The notes beneath the pieces were generated by a model, which was not told the DNA's origin, did no database searches, and was given only the letters and a program-made list of their open reading frames with translations. A DNA stretch of 64,000 nt from Shewanella kaireitica (lineage in GTDB: Bacteria; Pseudomonadota; Gammaproteobacteria; Enterobacterales; Shewanellaceae): assembly GCF_023284045.1 (NCBI RefSeq), contig NZ_JAKIKQ010000003.1, positions 248,001-312,000 of the forward strand, given 5' to 3'. This document shows positions 53,401 to 60,340 of this stretch, in pieces. The stretch's first letter is position 1. Every line of letters begins with the position of its first letter. The translations under genes and the position numbers were made by a program.

Positions 53401-55247
53401 TTTTGGTAATTGGTCGCACCATCACTAACTTGCAAACAGACTTTGTAACTACCTGCCGCTGTTACCGATTGGGTTTCAAAAGCGGTGCCTGTGACTTGAA
53501 ATAGGTTGTTATTAGCATCGTTATCAGCGCCGCAATTGCCATTAATGGATGCACCGTCGGCAACCAAGCTAAACGTAAAGCTATTACTATCGATATCTAC
53601 AGCACTGAGCGCTCCAACCTGAATTCCTGTACCTGTCGCACTTTGATTAATGCTCGTTGCGCTTAAACTAATATCCTCTGGTGCATCATTTTGGGCTGTT
53701 ATATCAATATTGATAGTGCCAAAAGTAATATTACTACCACCACCGGAACCACTATTACCACCATCATTTCCAACTAACGTTAATACCCCAGCGTTATCAC
53801 CGAAGGCATTAGCCGTGCCTAGAAATTTGATATTTGTGGCTGTATCTAAATAGCTATTTATACTTGCAGGAGTACCAAAGATAGAAACCGTTGTACTTCC
53901 AGAACCAGTAATATTGAGACTATATCCTGCACCATCAGCTGCAGTTAATGCTCCTCCAGTCACACTTAACTTTAATGTCGTATTAACGGCATCCGCATCA
54001 CTAATACTGACTGCGCTTAGATCTAAATTACCGGTCACATCTTCACTTACAACGATATCTGTGGGTAATACTCCATTTTGCAGCGGATCGTCATTCTGCG
54101 CAGTAACAGAAACTGTGCGAGTATCATTTACTGAGGCGGCATTAGAATCCGTCGCGGTGAAAGTAATGGTGCGATTACTGGTGCCTGGGTTATCTGAGGT
54201 ATTTCGATAACGCAAAGACTGCAATACTTCCTGCACATTTGCATTGGTGGCGTCACTATCGAAAGTAATGGTTAAGAGTGTGTTATTTGTTACTACAGCG
54301 CCAGATACGCTTACATCAGCAATATCTGTACCGTTAGCAAGAATATTGGTACCAGAAACAGTGATTGCAGTTCCGTCACCATCAGGGTCACTTAAGCTGA
54401 TTTCGTCAGCAGCTTCAGCGTTAGCCGTTATTTGAACCTGTAACGTGCCACCATTCCAGTCGGCATCACCGTCGGCATCAGACAGCGCAGCAGCGTCATC
54501 AATCTGGATTGTCGTTGCATTCTCAGTGTAACTTGCTGTTGAGTTATCAACTGAAATAGTCGGAGCGGTGTTAGCAGCAGGGCCATCATTTATCACAAAA
54601 TTATGAAATTGATGTCCATAAAAGCCAGGGTAAGTTGGAGCGAGTGTCGCTTTATGGCGGATCCTGACTTCATCAACGTTATCAAAGTCACTTGGAAGAG
54701 TAACCGTCGTTATACCTGCAGCGCTTGGATCGTCATCAATTGTAGAAGGGTTGATAGCGAATTCAACTCTGGCAACGATGGCATCGTCTCTTAGCCCCAA
54801 AACTTCTAGTCGATTATTCTCATCCCTTAAGACTGCGACGGAAAAACTCGTAAAATCGAACTCCTGACCAGCCTGCTGTCTAAATACCAACCAAATAGCA
54901 TCAGGGTTTCCGAACGGCGCATTACTTGAATAGACTGACAAACCAAGAATTCCAGCAATGGGCTCATGTTCACTAGCTCCATAAAAACCAGCAATATTCC
55001 CACCGCCACAATCCATTAACGCAGCAAACGAGACACTGTCAGCATCTTCGGTACATTTAAAATCAAAGCTACCATGGTTGGCACTACTCAGACTGAACGA
55101 TTTGACTGGACCAACGTCTACAGGGTCAGTATCTAAGATGGTACTCGTGGCAGCATTAGCTGAAAGACTGAAAAGTGATAATAGCAGTAGCACTGAACCA
55201 ACTAACTGCTTAACTAAAGATAAAATGGGCAGGAGTAGTTTACTCAT
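46968..55247 (-). CDS. Giant secreted Ig-like repeat protein fused to an outer-membrane beta-barrel
   Basis: A 2759-residue surface protein. In order: signal peptide (to about 33, LSANAA); an N-terminal domain (to about 225); three cadherin/Calx-like domains (about 230-620); thirteen near-identical 94-residue Ig-like repeats (about 622-1844), each opening YDASQPSVAISGASGNINAA; two diverged repeats (to about 2030); a further domain; an Asp-rich thrombospondin-3-like calcium region (about 2200-2550, DSDGDGIPN); then GGGAFHY, a hydrophobic helix and RRIK (2557-2579), like a GlyGly-CTERM sorting signal. In frame after it comes MPAFLLVILACGSPAYAQ, a second signal peptide, and a 170-residue OmpA/OmpW-like barrel ending SKFGY. 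Likely an adhesin or biofilm protein. Follows the tail-collar gene on the same strand. Confidence 0.82.
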   Translation of the reverse strand: MSKLLLPILSLVKQLVGSVLLLLSLFSLSANAATSTILDTDPVDVGPVKSFSLSSANHGSFDFKCTEDADSVSFAALMDCGGGNIAGFYGASEHEPIAGILGLSVYSSNAPFGNPDAIWLVFRQQAGQEFDFTSFSVAVLRDENNRLEVLGLRDDAIVARVEFAINPSTIDDDPSAAGITTVTLPSDFDNVDEVRIRHKATLAPTYPGFYGHQFHNFVINDGPAANTAPTISVDNSTASYTENATTIQIDDAAALSDADGDADWNGGTLQVQITANAEAADEISLSDPDGDGTAITVSGTNILANGTDIADVSVSGAVVTNNTLLTITFDSDATNANVQEVLQSLRYRNTSDNPGTSNRTITFTATDSNAASVNDTRTVSVTAQNDDPLQNGVLPTDIVVSEDVTGNLDLSAVSISDADAVNTTLKLSVTGGALTAADGAGYSLNITGSGSTTVSIFGTPASINSYLDTATNIKFLGTANAFGDNAGVLTLVGNDGGNSGSGGGSNITFGTINIDITAQNDAPEDISLSATSINQSATGTGIQVGALSAVDIDSNSFTFSLVADGASINGNCGADNDANNNLFQVTGTAFETQSVTAAGSYKVCLQVSDGATNYQKAFSVVVIDNGAPDITISGASGSINAAFTATFSFSEVVTGFVMTDISANNASVSNFLGSGTSYTALITPTAAGSVTVDVAANMAVDGASNGNTAATQLSVTYDASQPSVAISGASGNINAAFTANFTFSEVVTGFVMTDISAGNATVSNFTGLGTTYTALITPTAAGSVTVDVAAGVAKDVADNGNTAAPQLSVTYDASQPSIAISGASGNINAAFTANFTFSEVVTGFVMTDISAGNATVSNFTGSGTTYTALITPTAAGSVTVDVAAGVAKDVADNGNTAAPQLSVTYDASQPSVAISGASGNINAAFTASFNFSESVTGFVMTDISANNATVSSFSGSGASYSALITPTAAGSVTVDVAADVAKDSADNGNTAATQLSVTYDASQPSVAISGASGNINAAFTASFNFSESVTGFVMGDISANNASVSNFLGSGTSYTALITPIAAGSVTVDVAANVAVDGASNGNTAATLLSVTYDASQPSVAISGASGNINAAFTATFSFSEAVTDFISADISVSNASVSNFTGSGTTYTALITPIAAGSVTVDVAADVAKDSADNGNTAAAQLSVTYDASQPSVVISGASGNINAAFTANFTFSEVVTGFVMGDISASNASVTNFLGSGTTYTALITPTAAGSVTVDVAAGVAKDVADNGNTAATQLSVTYDASQPSVAISGASGNINAAFTATFSFSEAVTDFISADISVSNATLSSFSGSGASYSALITPTAAGSVTVDVAADVAKDSADNGNTAAAQLSVTYDASQPSVVISGASGNINAAFTANFTFSEVVTGFVMGDISASNASVTNFLGSGTTYTALITPTAAGSVTVDVAAGVAKDVADNGNTAATQLSVTYDASQPSVAISGASGNINAAFTATFSFSEAVTGFTSADILVSNATVTNFTGSGTTYTALITPTAAGSVTVDVAADVAKDVAGNGNTAATQLSVTYDASQPSVAISGASGNINAAFTATFSFSEAVTGFTSADISVSNATLSSFSGSGASYSALITPTAAGSVTVDVAADVAKDSADNGNTAATQLSVIYDASQPSVAISGASGNINAAFTATFTFSESVTGFDSADISVSNATLSSFSGSGASYSALITPTAAGSVTVDVAADVAKDVADNGNTAATQLSVTYDASQPSVVISGASGNINAAFTSTFTFSESVTGFDSADISVSNASVTNFAGSGTTYTALITPTAAGSLTIDIAADVAVDSADNGNTAADAFSVIYDDTPPTVIINGATGDINSAFTANLIFSEEVEGFDLTGVELTNATLSQWSGEGLSYSVLVTPIEQGEVSLLVKENAAADKSGRLSLASELFKVNFDSVKPEVTLSLLTMKEREEFAIDVLFTEPVIGLTLEDFQIENGIALSLVGEKDKYILKGAVTSVGQDVLVQVPADVAEDGAENGNLESTNFAYPTNSPGSVRIDGFKVVEQTITAVIDDVDGITEPAASYQWFSHLNEQSTSIGGEDDFYLLTSEEAGKAISVIATYLDDAGRTEIVSSELTAMVMTVPEYALALISDFADLDGDAAQLLAQVYLDAGVSNASLEQLDSILALLNNAVANYHAADIDEVAEIETLIALILQGQDSDGDGIPNLVESDVDTDGDGITDANDADSDNDGISDAAEFSVSVLLATENSNSNSMSNAKSSTSSVLANSALISRGVIDGDEDGIIDFFDADIDGDNQVDEGRVDTNFDGVDDNLASIEAVLDVLSAFDIDKDRSANHLDLDSDNDGVSDVLEAVLEDADSNGFNDDPSSMVNTVEALIDTNSDTKPDFLQLKSDGEVFDLINFGLPLEMDADQDGRLDDTIDMDHDGLIDIVDGAVGAFGSLPDLDGDGYANHADDDDDGDGIPDVDENPQQAFYTGFDADADGIDDGVDHEVNGVIYGSDSDGNGVRDDREMLDTDNDGIADHLDVDSDNDGTNDGEDITNNIGADGQTITGGGAFHYSAVIALLLLAMVRRIKMSAGRAMPAFLLVILACGSPAYAQYSIGAGIGAVKLEPTLYTDIDKDNDYDLSYNLELGYGFTDNWWLKLRGVELGQVDLSQNGRLNAEIDYRGAALFAQYQTGIFSDSGLAIYGLAGMSWLETETSGSLNIDDNSDQQFAAGLGLYYELNQDNGFALEWVSYAEDVWVVGLQFTSKFGY
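49716..53380 (-). repeat. Thirteen tandem 282-bp Ig-like repeats inside the giant gene
   Basis: Each unit is 282 bp (94 codons). Units counted from the N-terminus vary mostly at a few blocks (FVMTDISA / FTSADISV / FISADISV; SNFTGSGTTY / SSFSGSGASY), which are shuffled among units as if by recombination. Units 7 and 9 encode identical proteins; the DNA at 50886-51158 recurs at 51450-51722, 564 bp away, with a single base difference noticed. Units 2 and 3 are also nearly identical. Confidence 0.92.
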
Positions 55248-55296
55248 AACGGACGCACTTCCATGTGTTAACGATTGATATCAAAACTTTCACTTC

Positions 55297-55338
55297 AAGC
55301 GATTAACTTGAAGCAATTAACTCGAAGCTACTAACTTC
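55297..55338. repeat. Three tandem 14-bp repeats before the giant gene
   Basis: AAGCGATTAACTTG, AAGCAATTAACTCG and AAGCTACTAACTTC follow each other without gaps, 50-91 bp before the giant gene's start. Exact 14-bp phasing suggests a regulator array; it is not obviously related to a known motif. Confidence 0.6.
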
Positions 55339-55390
55339 AAATAGGCCACATTAAAGACTTCGGCTTCAATACATCCCAATTTTTCCTATT

Positions 55391-55427
55391 CGCAGTAAAG
55401 CGCTCCATGGGATCTTGCTTTACTGCG
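55391..55427 (-). terminator. 11-bp hairpin between tail-collar gene and giant gene
   Basis: CGCAGTAAAGC (55391-55401) and GCTTTACTGCG (55417-55427) pair perfectly with a 15-nt loop, 24 bp past the tail-collar stop. No T-run follows on the minus strand, so it may act as a partial terminator or processing site. Confidence 0.5.
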
Positions 55428-55450
55428 CGGCTAGCAAAACACAAATAAGC

Positions 55451-56098
55451 CTAGCTTCTGGTCGGATAGATCCCATCCAACGCCATAATATAGTTAAGCG
55501 TTAAGTAGGGTTGCTCTACACCTATAAATGCACCAGTACCTGTATTGCCTATGCTGTTGGCAGACATTGGCGTCAAGCTACTCGCTGCAGTGTACATTTC
55601 AGTTGTCACTGAACCGCTGGCAGTCTTGGAGTCAGAGGTCTGTCCATTTTGTAATTGGCTAGCTCCTGGGCCTGAACCTATCTGCCCGCTAACAGGGATA
55701 CCTGCTGGGATAGACACCGTAACCTTAGAACTACCGCTGCCTGTTGCAAGCACCGCATTAGTAGGAACGCTGGTAGTGCCCTCTTTTGAGCTAGCATTAA
55801 GAGGGTGATTGTGGGGAGGAAGTTGAGCTGACTGCAAGGTAATGTTTTGGCGTCCACCTAACTGACCAATAACCCTATTAGCTTGCCCTGGGGGCTGACC
55901 TTGTCCGGTTACTGTTCGGCCACGCAGATCGGCTATGCCAAAGGTGACTCGACCATCGCCACCATAATTACTCCCAATGAGAGAGAACAAAGAACCATTC
56001 TGGCTGATCTCCATCAACTGCCCTTTACAAATAGCCCAATTTCTAGGTGCAAAAGAAAATCCAACTGCTCTTATCTCTCCAATAAACGGATCAGCCAT
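55451..56098 (-). CDS. Phage tail-collar domain protein (MdpB-like)
   Basis: A 215-residue protein with a tail-collar domain at the N-terminus: ADPFIGEIRAVGFSFAPRNWAICKG-type opening, QNGSLFSLIGSNYGGDGRVTFGIADLRGR, and a His loop QLPPHNHPLNASS, seen in short-tail-fibre and microcystin-dependent proteins. The second half is Gly/Ser/Thr-rich. Such free-standing chromosomal proteins are not linked to phage structural genes; none are seen here. AGGA lies 9 nt before the ATG. It follows the DUF6916-like gene by 67 bp and precedes the giant repeat gene, as part of the proposed surface system. Confidence 0.88.
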   Translation of the reverse strand: MADPFIGEIRAVGFSFAPRNWAICKGQLMEISQNGSLFSLIGSNYGGDGRVTFGIADLRGRTVTGQGQPPGQANRVIGQLGGRQNITLQSAQLPPHNHPLNASSKEGTTSVPTNAVLATGSGSSKVTVSIPAGIPVSGQIGSGPGASQLQNGQTSDSKTASGSVTTEMYTAASSLTPMSANSIGNTGTGAFIGVEQPYLTLNYIMALDGIYPTRS

Positions 56099-56165
56099 AG
56101 TATATATCCTTATAAAACTGTTAATGTTTTGGTTGTTACTGCGAGTAAAATTTAACCTTGTAGCC

Positions 56166-56447
56166 TTATGCTTTTAGTGAGCTAACTAAAATCTCAAACT
56201 CTGTTGACGAGTTAAGTGAAAGGCAGAGATAACTTTTTTCAATTTTTGGGTGTTCGACATAGTAGCCACCATCTTCTAACAAACCACCCGCTGCAAACTC
56301 AAAAATTGCGCTAAATGATGTGGTCGACTCACGTTTAGATTCCGTTATATGGGTGAGTGATACGGGCAATTGATTCCCCAATTGATCTTTAACCACAAAC
56401 TGTTCACCAACTAATGACTTAATATTCTCGAAAGTAAACGGCTTCAT
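56166..56447 (-). CDS. DUF6916-like small protein
   Basis: A 93-residue soluble beta-rich protein: FTFENIKSLVGEQFVVKD, ITESKRESTTSFSAIFE, GGYYVEHPKIEKSYLCL. The order of features (start with a domain-binding strand, SAIFEF, then a His-containing edge, short tail) matches small DUF6916-type proteins that are commonly encoded beside tail-collar proteins. AGGAG precedes the start. It sits between the acetyltransferase (33 bp gap) and the tail-collar gene (67 bp), so co-expression is likely. Perhaps a chaperone or partner of the collar protein; this is inference. Confidence 0.7.
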   Translation of the reverse strand: MKPFTFENIKSLVGEQFVVKDQLGNQLPVSLTHITESKRESTTSFSAIFEFAAGGLLEDGGYYVEHPKIEKSYLCLSLNSSTEFEILVSSLKA

Positions 56448-56480
56448 TCCCCAACTCCTATTTGATTTATTGTTAGATTG

Positions 56481-56975
56481 CTAGTTTGTTGGATACCAAA
56501 CCATTAATTGACAGGGCGACTTTATCGACTCGACTGTAAAGCCTAGATTTTGATACATAGAGATTGCTGCCGTATTACTTAAATCAACCACTAATGTCAT
56601 TGGAACACTCACTTTGGCAGCAGCTTGCTGTAGCGCATTGATAACAGACTTACCATAGCCCTTTCCTTGGGCTTGCGGGATAAACATGAGATCAACTAAA
56701 TGAGCCACATTCGCACTAAAATCTACCACAGCTCTGCCAATCCGCTCACTATGAAGCTGCACAATAAAGGTCATTGCATTGGGGTATTGATTGCCATAAC
56801 CGGAGGTTTGCCAACATAGTTGTTGCTCAACCAGCGATTCGACAAAATCGGTGTCAGAACTTGCATTGAGGAGAAAAGAACGAGTGCTGCGAAATAGTGC
56901 TTCAATAAACGGCGCATCAGTTGAGCGCGAAGGGACTAACGCTAAACCGTTATTAAAATGTAATTTTTCCATCAT
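56481..56975 (-). CDS. GNAT-family N-acetyltransferase
   Basis: A 164-residue GNAT. The acetyl-CoA loop (motif A) is VDLMFIPQAQGKGYGKSVI, with QxxGKG as the pyrophosphate-binding part, then motif B LVVDLSNTAAISMYQNLGF with the usual Tyr. The N-terminal portion FIEALFRSTRSFL is typical for RimI-like members. Substrate unknown. It is the first of three closely spaced genes (GNAT, DUF6916-like, tail-collar), so a target within this cluster is plausible, but nothing in the sequence proves it. Confidence 0.85.
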   Translation of the reverse strand: MMEKLHFNNGLALVPSRSTDAPFIEALFRSTRSFLLNASSDTDFVESLVEQQLCWQTSGYGNQYPNAMTFIVQLHSERIGRAVVDFSANVAHLVDLMFIPQAQGKGYGKSVINALQQAAAKVSVPMTLVVDLSNTAAISMYQNLGFTVESIKSPCQLMVWYPTN

Positions 56976-57298
56976 TAATTCCGTTTAATGAGTCAAACTT
57001 AAAATCAGCCGATGTACGCTTCTAGCTCATAGGCCCAGTGAACATTACTCATACTCCACCCACTATTATAGATACCTATTTGATTGTTTTAACATTGTTT
57101 TTATCAATGTTAAGCAAAAAACAGGTAATACTTTAGTCTTGATAACTGGCCATCAGTTCAGCTTTATTACTTCTGGACGACTGAGCTATTACAGGCTACT
57201 AAGCCAATACAGCGTACAAGCACAACTGGCGCCCCACCAAAGACAAAATCAACCTAAAGTACGACCACGCAATTGTTCATCTACGACATTAATGGTAT
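56976..57298. other. 320-bp gap before the GNAT gene
   Basis: A+T-rich sequence between the dioxygenase-fusion stop and the GNAT start. It is long enough to hold a separate promoter for GNAT/DUF6916/collar. No hairpin terminator or small gene was recognised. Confidence 0.35.
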
Positions 57299-59377
57299 TC
57301 AAGTTCGGATTAATTTGCTATCACCTCCCGCTTGTTCAGGGTACATGTTTATATATTGGACAATCCGAGGAGAATCGGCCTTGTTAGGACTGCCTCCATG
57401 GGGCAAAGCATGATGCCAAATAATAAGATCACCAGCCTTTGCGGCAATAGCGGTTCCATGGAGGTTTGGGAAATGATAAGGGTCATCGTCGGCTGACAAT
57501 AATAAACTATCTGAAGCGACTTCGGTCAGCTTCTTATGGTAACCAGGAACGCAGGTGAACGCTCCTTGTTCGAGCCTAGTATCGGTTAAGTACAGTATTC
57601 CTTGTAAGCCAAAAGTCTTTGCTTTGGCACGGTTAACATCAATATGCAACAAAGGGCCAGGGTAAGACCATAACTCGGTTTCTGGTGGGTTAAAGCCTAC
57701 TCTATCCGTCGTTGTACACAACTGGCTTTCGATGCCAAAATGCCGATATAGCTGCCGATAAACTTGGCTGATGACTGACGTATTTCGATTCGCCGTTAAG
57801 GTAGGGTGATCAAACATCTGTACCATTGTTTTCTGCCATAGAGGGTGTGGCTCAGTCCAAGTTAAGACCTCATCGGGACGCTTATTTAGAAACTGCCATA
57901 TTGCGCTGCAGGTTGCCTCGCAATGCGAGGGAGGAATAGCATTTTCGATGATGAGATAACCTAGCCTATCAAACTGCTGTAGCTGTTCCATTGACAAGAT
58001 ATCTGCAGCCGCAAAAGACACGCTACCTCCTGATTTGGAGCATACATCCAGCATTACACCATCCGTTTTATCATGCTCAAGATTGCTCATTCTTTGCCAT
58101 ACCCACAGCTCAAACTCTGCGAACGTCTGACTCGCATAGGCGAAGCTAACCCACTCTTCAATCCCACATCCCAACCTATCCATTATCGCAACATCAATGA
58201 GCCACTCTTCGCTTTTAACAGCGGGCTCTAAACCTCCCTTCAGATCCAACTTGGCCTTATGCCAGATCCTTTTAATGCCAGCTATTCCCCTGTCACCAAC
58301 CTCACTATAATCAGGTAATCTAATGCACAGCTGCAAGTGTTCAGTTTGCCAGCGAAAATGCCACTCAGGCTCCTCTATATAATCGAATGATATTTTTGAG
58401 CCAGCCACAAATTGATGTTCGATTGTGACCTCTGGAATAGTCAAATCTGATTGCCGCTCAGTGATGACAAAGCATTTATAAACTTTTATTTCAGTTGATA
58501 TTTTAAAATCTGGGTATAGAACGCGGCACCAAGTTTCACTGTCAGGAATACTCAACTCACACGCCAAGCTGTCAATGCCTTGCTGCTGTACTGTATGTGC
58601 TGACTGTTTATTTAACTCGTAGACGATTCCCAACAATATAGGCGAAAGTTCTGCTTCAGTTAAAGACAATTGAGATCCAGTAAACTGCTGCTCACTTTCA
58701 CGCCCCAAATGGGTCAACCATGCCGACACCTGAACACATTCAGGGATCAGAACACCATCAGCCTTTAAAAACTGCTGTAGATGGGCAAAAATAAAAATCT
58801 GTGGTTCTTTTTTTAAAGCATTTTTCATTGTCTCTGACACAATTAAATCGAACTCTACACCTTCCTTAGGGTAAAATTTCGTCGCATCTGCAATGATGAT
58901 TTCACTAATATAATCCTGTAACTCAAATTCCTTGATTATTTTAGTGATACCATCAATTGACACCTTATGGATATCAATGAGGGTAAGAGATAGCCTTATT
59001 GGGCTATTTATCACTTTGTAATAACAGAGCAGCGGTAAGATGAGCAGTCCGAAAGGTCCCGTCCCCGCATATAGAATGTTCACTTCATTACTATGAGAGC
59101 TTTTATCCAATATTGCTTGCTCTATCCCTTGGATAAATAACTGAGTTCTAAGTAGATCTTGCGCACATTTTGCTGCAACCGTAGGTGAGACAGCTAATCC
59201 ACATACGGTACGGCTCTCTCCAAAAGTAATGTTATCCTCTTTAAGATCATCAACCCCACTCGCCTCCGATAGAATGAGGGCTAAAGAGTCTATACTCTGC
59301 TGCACTGCGCCAATCTCAGCCGGGTTAGAGTTCAAAATTGCACCGACATGTATGCTCACTTCATCTATAGACATCAT
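57299..59377 (-). CDS. Fusion of PRMT-like methyltransferase and PhyH-type 2-oxoglutarate dioxygenase
   Basis: A 692-residue two-enzyme protein. The first half (about 90-300) is a class I SAM methyltransferase: motif I ILYAGTGPFGLL, LIDIHK at the ribose position, and SETMKNALKKEPQ, which resembles the double-Glu loop of protein-arginine methyltransferases, then LKADGVLIPE. The last 230 residues are a phytanoyl-CoA-dioxygenase-like domain: FDRLGYLIIENAI, iron ligands HxD (LLHIDVNRA) and distal His (LPHGGSPN), 2-oxoglutarate Arg (SPRIVQYI). All key residues are present. The target is unknown. Start at 59377 is favoured by GGAG 8 nt upstream; an ATG at 59383 is also possible. Same strand as the tail-collar cluster. 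Confidence 0.82.
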   Translation of the reverse strand: MMSIDEVSIHVGAILNSNPAEIGAVQQSIDSLALILSEASGVDDLKEDNITFGESRTVCGLAVSPTVAAKCAQDLLRTQLFIQGIEQAILDKSSHSNEVNILYAGTGPFGLLILPLLCYYKVINSPIRLSLTLIDIHKVSIDGITKIIKEFELQDYISEIIIADATKFYPKEGVEFDLIVSETMKNALKKEPQIFIFAHLQQFLKADGVLIPECVQVSAWLTHLGRESEQQFTGSQLSLTEAELSPILLGIVYELNKQSAHTVQQQGIDSLACELSIPDSETWCRVLYPDFKISTEIKVYKCFVITERQSDLTIPEVTIEHQFVAGSKISFDYIEEPEWHFRWQTEHLQLCIRLPDYSEVGDRGIAGIKRIWHKAKLDLKGGLEPAVKSEEWLIDVAIMDRLGCGIEEWVSFAYASQTFAEFELWVWQRMSNLEHDKTDGVMLDVCSKSGGSVSFAAADILSMEQLQQFDRLGYLIIENAIPPSHCEATCSAIWQFLNKRPDEVLTWTEPHPLWQKTMVQMFDHPTLTANRNTSVISQVYRQLYRHFGIESQLCTTTDRVGFNPPETELWSYPGPLLHIDVNRAKAKTFGLQGILYLTDTRLEQGAFTCVPGYHKKLTEVASDSLLLSADDDPYHFPNLHGTAIAAKAGDLIIWHHALPHGGSPNKADSPRIVQYINMYPEQAGGDSKLIRT

Positions 59378-59383
59378 TAACAT

Positions 59384-59782
59384 AACTCCATTTAATCTAC
59401 TTTCACTTCAATGTGATATCGACTCGTGATGGTCTTGAGCAGACTCATATTTTCAATAACAAGGATGAACATCTTGCTATCAAGCAGCAAGTCGAAGCTA
59501 CCGCTTAGGTCCATCAGTTGAACATTAGCTAAATTTAAAATACTGCTTTATGATAAATAATCAATCGATTAAGCATATATTCCCGTTTTACGAGATGATG
59601 ACTGATTCAGAGGCATGATGGCGATTCAATTTTAAGCGTATAACATATAAATGGTTATTCCTCTTCAAGCTAACGCAACAACGAATTGGGCAGGCACAAT
59701 GCCTTCGTTATTGGGTGTTAAAGGAAGGGGAATATAATACAAAACAACACAATGCGTATATTTGCGACGTAGAGACAAATTC
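59384..59782. other. 400-bp divergent region before HExxH gene
   Basis: Holds promoters of the fusion enzyme (minus) and the HExxH protein (plus). One frame at 59386-59508 is open and reads like a protein end (LEQTHIFNNKDEHLAIKQQ) but has no start codon; it could be a gene remnant. No complete gene here. Confidence 0.35.
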
Positions 59783-60265
59783 ATGGATGAACTAACGACG
59801 TTACAGAAAATATTAACTTTTCTGGCAGAAATAGATATTGAAACCAGAGAAGCTCGCATTGAGCAGAAGACTTTTTTACCTGGCATTTTGATTGATAAAG
59901 GTAAGCTAATATTCGATAAAGATAAAATGAAAAACCCTGGGGATTTACTCCATGAGGCTGGGCACATTGCAGTGACGGAGTTTGCAGCTAGAGGCACCCT
60001 ATCAGGTGATGTATACACAGCAGGTCATTCCCCAGCTGACGAAATGGCTGCGATTGCCTGGTCTTGGGCTGCACTACAATTTATTGGCCTTCCAAGTCAG
60101 ATTTTATTTCACCAAGATGGCTATAAAGGGGCTTCAGAAAATTACATAGAAGCCTTTAGTCAAGGCCAAGGATTTGGCTATCCAATGTTAGTTTATTATG
60201 GTCTTTGTCTCGCCCCAGAAACTAAAGAGGGTTATCCATCAATGTGTAGCTGGCTACGAGATTAA
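59783..60265 (+). CDS. Putative zinc-binding protein with HExxH motif
   Basis: A 160-residue soluble protein of no recognised family. It has LLHEAGHIAVTEF near residues 53-65, an HExxH zinc-site motif of the metalloprotease kind, followed by DEMAAIAWSWAALQF where Glu could be the third ligand. A short C-terminal segment includes GLCLAPETKEGYPSMCSWLRD with two Cys. No signal peptide. The ATG at 59783 (MDELTT) is chosen; an upstream in-frame TTG adds seven basic residues. It lies alone between the fusion enzyme and gnd, convergent with the latter. Peptidase activity is not shown. Confidence 0.65.
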   Translation: MDELTTLQKILTFLAEIDIETREARIEQKTFLPGILIDKGKLIFDKDKMKNPGDLLHEAGHIAVTEFAARGTLSGDVYTAGHSPADEMAAIAWSWAALQFIGLPSQILFHQDGYKGASENYIEAFSQGQGFGYPMLVYYGLCLAPETKEGYPSMCSWLRD

Positions 60266-60283
60266 TCCCCAAAGCCAGACATT

Positions 60284-60312
60284 AAAAAGCCATGATGCAC
60301 ACGCATCATGGC
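60284..60312 (-). terminator. Terminator of gnd
   Basis: A perfect 10-bp stem GCCATGATGC-acac-GCATCATGGC (60289-60312); the A-run at 60284-60288 gives a T-run on the minus strand. 29 bp past the gnd stop and usable by the convergent gene to some degree. Confidence 0.85.
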
Positions 60313-60340
60313 CTTAACAGCATAGACTTAGTACTTACAG

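Noticed and set aside
52266..53853. Plus-strand open frames opposite the giant repeat gene
   Set aside because: They mirror the coding repeats on the other strand and lack ribosome sites and family likeness.
46968..59377. Prophage, because of the phage tail-collar domain
   Set aside because: No capsid, terminase, integrase, lysis or other tail genes; collar proteins of this kind are common as chromosomal genes.
59386..59508. Open stretch ending in an apparently protein-like tail
   Set aside because: No start codon in frame; at best a remnant of a lost gene.
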